A stretch of 18,109 bases of DNA from Cyanobacteria bacterium UBA1221 (GTDB lineage: Bacteria; Cyanobacteriota; Vampirovibrionia; Gastranaerophilales; Gastranaerophilaceae), in assembly GCA_002309425.1 (NCBI GenBank), contig DBXD01000078.1:1-18109 (forward strand). The letters run 5' to 3'. The notes beneath the pieces are model-generated. The model did not search any database and was not told the origin of the DNA. It saw only the letters and a program-made list of their open reading frames with translations. The translations under genes were made by a program, and so were the position numbers. Each line of letters starts with the position of its first letter. Positions within the stretch are counted from its first letter, which is position 1. This document shows, piece after piece, positions 6,796 through 12,724 of the stretch.

Positions 6796-6810
6796 ATTAC
6801 GTTACGCAAT
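6796..6810. promoter_or_regulatory. Operator-like imperfect palindrome
   Basis: ATTACGTTACGCAAT consists of 7-bp arms around a central T with one mismatch (ATTACGT against ATTGCGT). It touches the ribosome binding site of the 98-residue protein gene. The spot suits a repressor site or an RNA structure hiding the ribosome site, but a single 15-bp match is weak evidence. Confidence 0.25.
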
Positions 6811-6874
6811 AGTTATCGGAACATTTACTAAAAAAGTTTAGGATTTTAAGAGATATTTTTACAAATGTTAATAT

Positions 6875-8209
6875 TTAGTGCTTTGTTCCGTGTGGACGGC
6901 TATATCCTTTAGCCCCGTTGTTTCGTGCCTTTTGTCCGGAAGATGGCTTTTGGGACTCGGCTTTTTGTGGGGCATCATCAGTATTCTTGTGTGGGGTATT
7001 AGGTCCATCCCAAATAAGTTCCCTAATTTCGTTGTCTGCATTTAATATCCCCATAGAAGCATTTTTAAAGGTTTTGTTCTGTTGCTTTATATAGGTTTTG
7101 TCCAATATGCCTTCATTATGAAGTTCACATAATCTCCTCATATATTTTTTATAATTTTCAGGCATCTTAGGATTATCAATTATCTGTTCCATAATATCAT
7201 TATGTCCTCGGCTGTTGTTGTCGGCTGCACATTCAAGAGCCAAATTGCCGGGAACGGTTTCCCCATCATTTTTTTGTGCTTTAATATGTTCAATTGTTGC
7301 CAAAGAAGAACTAAGTAACCTTATTGCAATCTTTTGACTGGGATCTGCCTCTCCATAATTTTTCTTTGCGTATTTTACAATAAATGCGTTCACATTATTT
7401 TGTGCTTTTGGAAGTTTAACTGCCTGTTCTATAATTTCATATTCTTTGTCGTTATATTTTGTTTTTTCAATTAGTGTTGGGGTGGTTAAATTAAAGATTT
7501 CATATTGAACAGCCGACAGAGCATTTTGTTTAACTTCCCCGGCGCTAAATATGCTTTTCAATTTATCAATAAAAACTTTGCGACTAAATCTCGAGGTTTC
7601 CCGAGTATCCCAAATCCGAGAATATGAATCTTTTATTAAACCTTGAATGAGGTCTCGTTTTTGCGGAGGTAAATCTCTGCTTAAAATACCGATTTCTGTA
7701 AAAACTTTTGACTGTTCCCTGATCAAATTACCCTCAGCCTCCGGAAGTTTGCTCTTAAGAAGTTCATAAATAGACTTATCCGGACTTTCCTTATGAAGAG
7801 TTTTTAGCATATTAAATACCTTTGCTTCAACAGGATGCAGATATTTTCGGTTTTCTCCAATGTATTGGAGAAGTTTTTCTGTATCAGTTGTAGATAAAAC
7901 TTTGTTTTCAAAGGCATTAAATTTTTCTGCATCAAGCATTAAATGACCGCAAACAGGGCAAGGAATATCATATTTTGCAAGCCTCAATATATTAGCTTTC
8001 AATACCTCTTCTTCAGGTGTTTTGTTAATCAAATCTTCTAATGTTGGTTCTGTGATTAAGGGGATTTTTGCAGAAAATGATACGCAGTCATATTTTAGCG
8101 GCTTTAAAAATTCGGTATTACTTGGTGAAATATAAGAAAACTCCAAATTTTTATACTTCATATTACTGATTCCGTTATTCAAAAATAAGTTAACACAGGC
8201 TATTTTCAT
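6875..8209 (-). CDS. HNH-type nuclease-like protein, paralogue 2
   Basis: The 444-residue product has an HNH-like core, ATIEHIKAQKNDGETVPGNL then ALECAADNNSRG: Glu307-His308, Asn322 and Asn331/Asn332 followed by Arg334. This matches the HNH pattern in which the second His is replaced by Asn (H-N-N). Typical HNH proteins with a zinc knuckle have CxxCN at the last site; here only Cys327 is present. A CPVC pair lies far upstream (residues 84-87) and could share a metal site. The N-terminus carries VSFSA (43-47), a form of the F-x-G/A tag. The last 45 residues are low complexity (Pro, Lys, Asn, Gly), probably disordered. It resembles its neighbour at 8209-9567 over its whole length. The TAATG overlap implies translational coupling. 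DNase activity is inferred. Confidence 0.75.
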   Translation of the reverse strand: MKIACVNLFLNNGISNMKYKNLEFSYISPSNTEFLKPLKYDCVSFSAKIPLITEPTLEDLINKTPEEEVLKANILRLAKYDIPCPVCGHLMLDAEKFNAFENKVLSTTDTEKLLQYIGENRKYLHPVEAKVFNMLKTLHKESPDKSIYELLKSKLPEAEGNLIREQSKVFTEIGILSRDLPPQKRDLIQGLIKDSYSRIWDTRETSRFSRKVFIDKLKSIFSAGEVKQNALSAVQYEIFNLTTPTLIEKTKYNDKEYEIIEQAVKLPKAQNNVNAFIVKYAKKNYGEADPSQKIAIRLLSSSLATIEHIKAQKNDGETVPGNLALECAADNNSRGHNDIMEQIIDNPKMPENYKKYMRRLCELHNEGILDKTYIKQQNKTFKNASMGILNADNEIRELIWDGPNTPHKNTDDAPQKAESQKPSSGQKARNNGAKGYSRPHGTKH

Positions 8210-9567
8210 TACTTTTCGCTGAGCCCCCTTAATTTTGAAGTGTCTATTTTTATCTTACCCTGTTCCCAAAAACTGTTTGCCATTTGTTCAACAGTGTCGG
8301 GATGAAATATAGCTTCTTTGTTTGTCCAGTATATGATGTCATTAAAATATATCTGAGGGTTTCTTTTGGGCCATTTCCTCAAATATAAATACTGGCGTAA
8401 GCTTTGTCTTTCGTTGTTATCGGCTTTACAGGCAAGAGCCATGTTTTCAAGAGTGTCCACACCTTTTTCGGAACTGGGCTTAATGTGCTCAATTGTTGTA
8501 ATTGACGGTTCAAGTAATTTGTAGCCGATTGTCTCGGAGTTTGCCTTTCTGTTTTTTACCACAAATGAATTTTTATCGCTGACAGAAGATGGCAATTTGT
8601 TTGCAATTTTTATCATTTTTACATATATGGGTGAACCTTTTAATGTTTTTAATTGATGTCTTGCCAAATCGTGAGTAAATTCTTTGTTTGAAAATGGGAC
8701 GATTACAGCTTCTCCGTTAAGCATTTTTATGGAATTGCTGCACAAATCGACAATATCTTTCCTTCCGAGTTGAGTACCGTATTTTTGTATAGAACCTATT
8801 ATGTAGCGGAGGGCTCCTTCTGCGGTCTTATCCTTAAGAGGTTTGTCTGTTATCCCGGCAAGTATTTCTTTGGGTATTGCTGAGGTCAAATCTTTAAATT
8901 CAGGTTCCATAAGAGGTTTTATAAGTATTCTTACGGATTCTCGTGTCTTTTTATCACTTATTGATTTAGCAAGTTTACTGATTTTGTATGTAAAAGTTTT
9001 TAAGTTAAATTTTTCCTGATGCGGTATACCGTATAATCTTTTGTGCTGAATTCGCATAAATGCCCTGAAGGAGCCGGTCAGATTATCAGGGAGGTCTTTT
9101 GAGACTTCAAACAACTCTCCGAATATTTTCGATTGCTGTCTTTGCAGTTTTTTAATTGATGTTGAATACATTGACTGTATTACTGTTGATAATTCTGCCT
9201 GAGGCTCTTTTTGTGCATATCGTGCTATTGTACTGAAAACTTGTTTGTTACCCTTTTTTAAAACCTTTTTGTAGGGTGTAATTGCATTGACAAAATCAAT
9301 TATCGGTCCGCTAAAAAGACCGTTCCTTTGCATTTCGGCTACCAAGCCTCCGTATATCATAGGTTTTCTGCAGTATGGACAGTGAATTACATGTTTTTGG
9401 CTCAGCTGCTTAAATTCCATTGGAGTTTTTATATATGCTTCAAAGGAAGGGTTCCCACTTTTTATAAAAATATCATGTGTTACAGGTGCATTATATATCT
9501 GCGACGGTTTATTGACTGTCGGTGTATATGTATTATGTACAGGTATCCCTACTCTCGTTACTTGCAT
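8209..9567 (-). CDS. HNH-type nuclease-like protein, paralogue 1
   Basis: The 452-residue product parallels its downstream neighbour in order: N-terminal tag SFEA (residues 41-44), CPYC (63-66), a helical middle region with QSKIFGELFEVSKDLP, and a C-terminal HNH-like core ITTIEHIKPSSEKGVDTLEN then MALACKADNNERQ (Glu360-His361, Asn375, Cys380, Asn384/Asn385, Arg387). It lacks the disordered tail of paralogue 2. The ATG at 9567 has no clear Shine-Dalgarno. It lies 51 bp downstream of tsaB on the same strand, so readthrough from that operon is possible. HNH domains cut nucleic acids, but the long, conserved helical part suggests a specialised role. No toxin-immunity or restriction partner is seen beside it. 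Confidence 0.75.
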   Translation of the reverse strand: MQVTRVGIPVHNTYTPTVNKPSQIYNAPVTHDIFIKSGNPSFEAYIKTPMEFKQLSQKHVIHCPYCRKPMIYGGLVAEMQRNGLFSGPIIDFVNAITPYKKVLKKGNKQVFSTIARYAQKEPQAELSTVIQSMYSTSIKKLQRQQSKIFGELFEVSKDLPDNLTGSFRAFMRIQHKRLYGIPHQEKFNLKTFTYKISKLAKSISDKKTRESVRILIKPLMEPEFKDLTSAIPKEILAGITDKPLKDKTAEGALRYIIGSIQKYGTQLGRKDIVDLCSNSIKMLNGEAVIVPFSNKEFTHDLARHQLKTLKGSPIYVKMIKIANKLPSSVSDKNSFVVKNRKANSETIGYKLLEPSITTIEHIKPSSEKGVDTLENMALACKADNNERQSLRQYLYLRKWPKRNPQIYFNDIIYWTNKEAIFHPDTVEQMANSFWEQGKIKIDTSKLRGLSEK

Positions 9568-9618
9568 AATATACTAAAAACTGTGATAAAATTTTTTTGC
9601 GTATTTATTAAGAAATGT

Positions 9619-10236
9619 TTATTTTCCCATTGGCGGAGGTTGTATGTATAGCGGTTTTAACTTCCGCCAGTCACAATCCGTTTCCAAAGATTTTTCAATG
9701 GCGAGTTTAGCCAGAATATCACCTAAATTTGCGGATATGCTCTGATAAGATGTTCCGCCCAGTATTGGCTGCAGTTTGTCGTCCGTGATGATATTTTTCC
9801 CTTGAGTCAGAACTTTTACATCATCAAGTGGAACTGCGCCCTTAATTTCATTATCCATATACAGGTATGCTTTTTCTTTTCTTGCGTCCAGTGCGACAAT
9901 CGAGTTTTTATCCCCGAGTTTAGAAAGTATTTCCAAAGATGAAACGCCGACCGCTTTGCAGCCGAGCTGCTGAGCCATAACTCTTGCGACAGTAGTGCAG
10001 GCTCTTATTCCCGTAAAACTCCCGGGTCCTATATTTGTTGCAATCAGGTTTATATTTTCGGGACGTAAATCTGATTGTTTTAATACCTCTTTTATCGTTG
10101 AAATCAGAAATGCGGAATGATATTTTTCATCGTGATTCTCTACAATCCGAGAATCCGAAATTTCATCTCCGCTCATAAGTGTTAAATACATTTTATCAAG
10201 GCATGTGTCAAATGCGAGAGTTATTTCTTTATTCAT
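9619..10236 (-). CDS. tsaB: tRNA threonylcarbamoyladenosine biosynthesis protein TsaB
   Basis: The 205-residue product is of typical TsaB (YeaZ) size. It has the ASKHA-fold opening ITLAFDT, the family motif GPGSFTGIR (residues 70-78), and VALDARKEKAYLY. TsaB is the non-catalytic partner that binds TsaD and, with TsaE, transfers threonylcarbamoyl to A37 of ANN-decoding tRNAs (t6A). Its ATG overlaps the tsaE stop (ATGA), so the two are translationally coupled. TsaD and TsaC are not in this window. The C-terminus, LKPLYIQPPPMGK, resembles the usual TsaB end (PxYLR). Confidence 0.93.
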   Translation of the reverse strand: MNKEITLAFDTCLDKMYLTLMSGDEISDSRIVENHDEKYHSAFLISTIKEVLKQSDLRPENINLIATNIGPGSFTGIRACTTVARVMAQQLGCKAVGVSSLEILSKLGDKNSIVALDARKEKAYLYMDNEIKGAVPLDDVKVLTQGKNIITDDKLQPILGGTSYQSISANLGDILAKLAIEKSLETDCDWRKLKPLYIQPPPMGK

Positions 10237-10697
10237 TCTTCCAAGTCCTTTATTATTTTATCTGTTGCTGCGTTATCGGATTCGAATGAATACAGTCTTG
10301 AGTCATCATCATTATACGTGACATTAATTTTTATGTGGTTAAACGGAAATTCATTTTGGGAAAACTCTGCCCACTCAACAAATGTGAGCTGCTTCCCTTC
10401 CGAATACTCCCTTAACTCATCAATAATAGTTTTTATACCTTCATTCTCTAATCTGTACAGGTCAAAGTGATATACGGGAAGTTTTCCGCTGTGGTACTCG
10501 TTTAATATTACAAAACTGGGAGAAGTTACCCGTTCCTTAACCTCTAACGCCTCTGCAACAAGTTTGACAAATGCGGTTTTCCCTGCACCGATTTCTCCGT
10601 ACAAATTTACAAAGCAGCCGTTCCGTACAGCATTTGCAAATTTATATGCCAATTTTTTTGTGTCATCCAACGTTTTACAGCAAAATTGAACTTTCAT
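10233..10697 (-). CDS. tsaE: tRNA threonylcarbamoyladenosine biosynthesis ATPase TsaE
   Basis: The 154-residue product shows Walker A GEIGAGKT (34-41), TSPSF (58-62), HFDLYRL (77-83) and FVEWAE (106-111), all diagnostic of TsaE (YjeE). TsaE hydrolyses ATP to keep the TsaBD complex turning over in t6A formation. I chose the ATG at 10697 because GGAAGGA stands six bases before it and the length then fits the family. An in-frame start at 10817 would add 40 unrelated residues and run into the upstream coding region. It overlaps tsaB by four bases (ATGA) and lies 44 bp after the PLP-enzyme gene. Confidence 0.94.
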   Translation of the reverse strand: MKVQFCCKTLDDTKKLAYKFANAVRNGCFVNLYGEIGAGKTAFVKLVAEALEVKERVTSPSFVILNEYHSGKLPVYHFDLYRLENEGIKTIIDELREYSEGKQLTFVEWAEFSQNEFPFNHIKINVTYNDDDSRLYSFESDNAATDKIIKDLEE

Positions 10698-10703
10698 AAA
10701 ATT

Positions 10704-10710
10704 TCCTTCC
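10704..10710 (-). promoter_or_regulatory. Ribosome binding site fixing the tsaE start
   Basis: GGAAGGA on the minus strand lies six bases before the ATG at 10697. It is among the stronger Shine-Dalgarno matches in the window and rules in favour of the shorter tsaE product. Confidence 0.8.
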
Positions 10711-10741
10711 AAAAAAATTATAACACGAAAGAATAGTTGAA

Positions 10742-11791
10742 TTAATTCTTTTGAGAAACCGCAAATAATGCTTTTTCCAATTTGTCCAATTTTTGTGTGC
10801 TTGTCCCGATACCGCACAATAACATAGAACAGACCTCATTTGTCCTTTCATCTTCAATTTTATATTTGTTATAGAGTATCTCGGACAACTGATATCCGGT
10901 TAAGCCTTCAATTTTTACAAGAATTTTTGTAATATCATCCCCACCAAATATACACTCAGGACAATTCTTTCTCAATATTTCTATTCTGTCAATCAAATTA
11001 TTCAGTAATCTTTTTCCCCTCGAGGACTTTAAAAAGTTTATATTAGCCTCAATGGAGGCAAGTAAAGGGTATGATGGAGAAGTGGTGTTTGTTTTAGACA
11101 GAGCCTCTTTTAAATCAATGTTGGTGTTCGTGTGAATTAAGGCTGTCGGGTTAAGACCGCCTGCCGTTTTATGAAGAGATTGAACCGTAAAATCCGCAAT
11201 CTTTACGGCACTTTGCGGGAGCCGTTCGCTAAACGGGTACAGTGCGCCGTGAGCCTCATCAACAATTAAATAGCAGTTGTGTTTTGCACATAAGTCTTTT
11301 ATAGCCTTTATATCGGAAACAAACCCTTCATAAGTCGGAGATGTTATGATTAAAGCCTTTATTTTATTATTTTCAAAATATGGTTCCAGTATTTCGGGGG
11401 AAGTCTTTTGTGCAACCTTAAATGTCGGGTCTTGCGGTATTTGGTAATATATGGTAGCTCCTCCGGCAAGTTCAACCGCATTTTTGTGGCAGGGATGTGC
11501 ATCTTTCCAAATAAGTACGTTATCGCCTTTTTTTACACACGAAAGAACCGCCGTGATTATTCCGCTTGTCGAACCGTTTGTAAGGAACTTCGTGCTTTTT
11601 GTTCCGTATAATTTTGCGGCAGCTTCTTCCGCTTTTTTTAAGGCTTCCTCCGGGTTATGAAATTCTGTTTCCGAAATATCATACTTATAAAGATTCCTTA
11701 ATTTATGGAAGATAAAAAGACAACGGGAATGAGAAGGCGTAGTAAAAAATGAAATATTACACTTCTTCCTCAGTAAATTTATTAAACCCAT
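10742..11791 (-). CDS. Fold-type I PLP enzyme, Orn/Lys/Arg decarboxylase-like
   Basis: From the ATG at 11791 the product is 349 residues. It matches the large domain of bacterial Orn/Lys/Arg decarboxylases: TTPSHSR (the family's PxHKxG position), YDISETEFHNP, FLTNGSTSGI, WKDAHPCHKN, ITSPTYEG, IVDEAHGA (Asp178, His181) and SLHKTAGGLNP, with Lys208 the likely PLP Schiff-base lysine. Related enzymes are usually near 480 residues or more, so this one lacks most of the C-terminal domain. The substrate may be lysine, arginine or another amino acid, and aminotransferase-like chemistry is not excluded. An in-frame TTG at 11839 overlaps the pilZ-type gene by 37 bases. The ATG lies 11 bases after that gene's stop, with AGG seven bases before it. 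It forms an operon with tsaE. Confidence 0.8.
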   Translation of the reverse strand: MGLINLLRKKCNISFFTTPSHSRCLFIFHKLRNLYKYDISETEFHNPEEALKKAEEAAAKLYGTKSTKFLTNGSTSGIITAVLSCVKKGDNVLIWKDAHPCHKNAVELAGGATIYYQIPQDPTFKVAQKTSPEILEPYFENNKIKALIITSPTYEGFVSDIKAIKDLCAKHNCYLIVDEAHGALYPFSERLPQSAVKIADFTVQSLHKTAGGLNPTALIHTNTNIDLKEALSKTNTTSPSYPLLASIEANINFLKSSRGKRLLNNLIDRIEILRKNCPECIFGGDDITKILVKIEGLTGYQLSEILYNKYKIEDERTNEVCSMLLCGIGTSTQKLDKLEKALFAVSQKN

Positions 11792-11802
11792 CACAGAACC
11801 TG

Positions 11803-12396
11803 TTATTTGTTTTGGATTTCTATACTTCTTTTTGTACAATGTTGAATTAATACCATCCTGTCATGATTTTGAGCAAATTCAAATCTGCCGGAATGGGTAT
11901 ATGACCCGTCATCAAGTCTTTCAATTCTTATCGGGCAGTATGTGCAGGTAACGGACAGTGCTTCTGTTAAAGGTAATGTAATCGTATATTTGCCTTCAAT
12001 GTCAATATTCTCATTTGTCTTAAATTTCATACCGCCAGCAGAAATATCAAGTGTATGAATATTATGAGAAACTCCGTCTTTGCTTAATGTTAAATCATAA
12101 ACATATTTAATACGGGTATATTTTCTTCTCTGCAAAAATTTGTGTTTTGCAGGATTTGCAATTTTTAAAACATTATCTTCACCTATTTCTTTTGCGTATG
12201 ATTCAAAATGCAGGGTTCCGTGTTTTGTATCCGTATAAAATTCGCAATAGGTGTTTTTCAGAATCCCGTCAGCAGGATATTCCAATTTTAAATCAAACCC
12301 GTCCGGGAATACGCTTGTTACCGTGCCTTTGTTTGCAAATCTGAAATCCGAAGGGATTAGTGTGACTTGCTGATTTTTTTCTATCAACTCTCTCAT
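11803..12396 (-). CDS. PilZ-domain (c-di-GMP-binding) protein, YcgR-like
   Basis: The 197-residue product has an N-terminal beta-rich domain (about 1-85) like the YcgR N-terminal domain, then a PilZ domain. The two c-di-GMP motifs are present: RRKYTR with Arg91-x3-Arg95, and DISAGG (117-122, D-x-S-x-x-G). Both motifs are intact, so binding is likely. YcgR-type proteins brake flagella or control surface functions; no motility gene is nearby to specify the target. The start is supported by GAGG upstream of the ATG. It is the first gene after a near-consensus promoter and heads the PLP enzyme-tsaE-tsaB series. Confidence 0.88.
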   Translation of the reverse strand: MRELIEKNQQVTLIPSDFRFANKGTVTSVFPDGFDLKLEYPADGILKNTYCEFYTDTKHGTLHFESYAKEIGEDNVLKIANPAKHKFLQRRKYTRIKYVYDLTLSKDGVSHNIHTLDISAGGMKFKTNENIDIEGKYTITLPLTEALSVTCTYCPIRIERLDDGSYTHSGRFEFAQNHDRMVLIQHCTKRSIEIQNK

Positions 12397-12429
12397 TACA
12401 AAATCCTCATATAATACTGCTTATATGTA

Positions 12430-12458
12430 ATTATATATTATTATTGCCATTTGTGCAA
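12430..12458 (-). promoter_or_regulatory. Near-consensus promoter of the pilZ-type gene-tsaE-tsaB operon
   Basis: On the minus strand, TTGCAC (complement of 12453-12458) is followed after exactly 17 bp by TATAAT (complement of 12430-12435). The predicted start, about 12423, gives a leader of roughly 27 bases before the ATG at 12396. This is the best sigma-70-type promoter in the window. Confidence 0.75.
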
Positions 12459-12468
12459 TATTTTAACC

Positions 12469-12498
12469 AAAAAAAGGCTCCCATAGATGTACGGGAGC
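12469..12498 (-). terminator. Orphan minus-strand intrinsic terminator
   Basis: On the minus strand, GCTCCC (12493-12498) pairs with GGGAGC (12477-12482) around a 10-base loop. One C and then seven T follow. It ends just before the -35 box of the pilZ-type operon promoter. No minus-strand protein gene lies directly upstream, so the transcript it ends is unknown. Confidence 0.75.
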
Positions 12499-12640
12499 AA
12501 TACTGAGCAATCAGAAGAGTTGAGGATTTACACTCTTATACTAATAATTTTTTTTACGGCTTTCATTGCCGTAAATGCGTATATTTTTTAAATATTATTA
12601 TCCTTTTGCCTAAGATAGGTGTTTTTAAATTTGTAACAAA
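12499..12640 (-). other. Structured non-coding stretch, candidate small RNA or leader
   Basis: There is no ordinary gene here. On the minus strand a perfect 8-bp hairpin, TTTACGGC/GCCGTAAA (12553-12575), carries in its loop an ATG (12564-12566) that opens a 12-codon ORF (MKAVKKIISIRV, 12528-12566). A second stem, AAGAGT/ACTCTT (12515-12537), overlaps the end of that ORF. The orphan terminator follows. I see no convincing -35/-10 pair for it: GATAAT occurs (complement of 12597-12602) without a good -35. It may be a small RNA, an attenuator-like leader or just spacer. Confidence 0.3.
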
Positions 12641-12661
12641 ATGCTGAAATTCCTGTATAAT
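12631..12661 (+). promoter_or_regulatory. Putative promoter of the GH13-like gene
   Basis: TTGTAA (12631-12636) and TATAAT (12656-12661) are separated by 19 bp, slightly long. The predicted start, about 12668, lies downstream of an in-frame ATG at 12641. This favours the ATG at 12725 as the true start. Confidence 0.4.
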
Positions 12662-12724
12662 TTGCCGTTACATTATTTTACAAAGATAGAAAAATATTTT
12701 TTGTTTATATTTAATATTAGTAGT

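Noticed and set aside
10698..10817. 40-residue N-terminal extension of TsaE
   Set aside because: It runs through the 3' end of the PLP-enzyme gene, has no homology to TsaE, and the GGAAGGA site marks the ATG at 10697.
11792..11839. Upstream TTG start of the PLP enzyme
   Set aside because: It would overlap the pilZ-type gene by 37 bases and lacks a ribosome binding site. The ATG at 11791 has AGG at a good distance and follows that gene's stop by 11 bases.
12641..12724. 28-residue hydrophobic N-terminal extension of the GH13-like protein as a signal peptide
   Set aside because: The TATAAT of the likely promoter (12656-12661) lies inside it, and the extension has no cleavage-site pattern. It cannot be fully excluded without start mapping.
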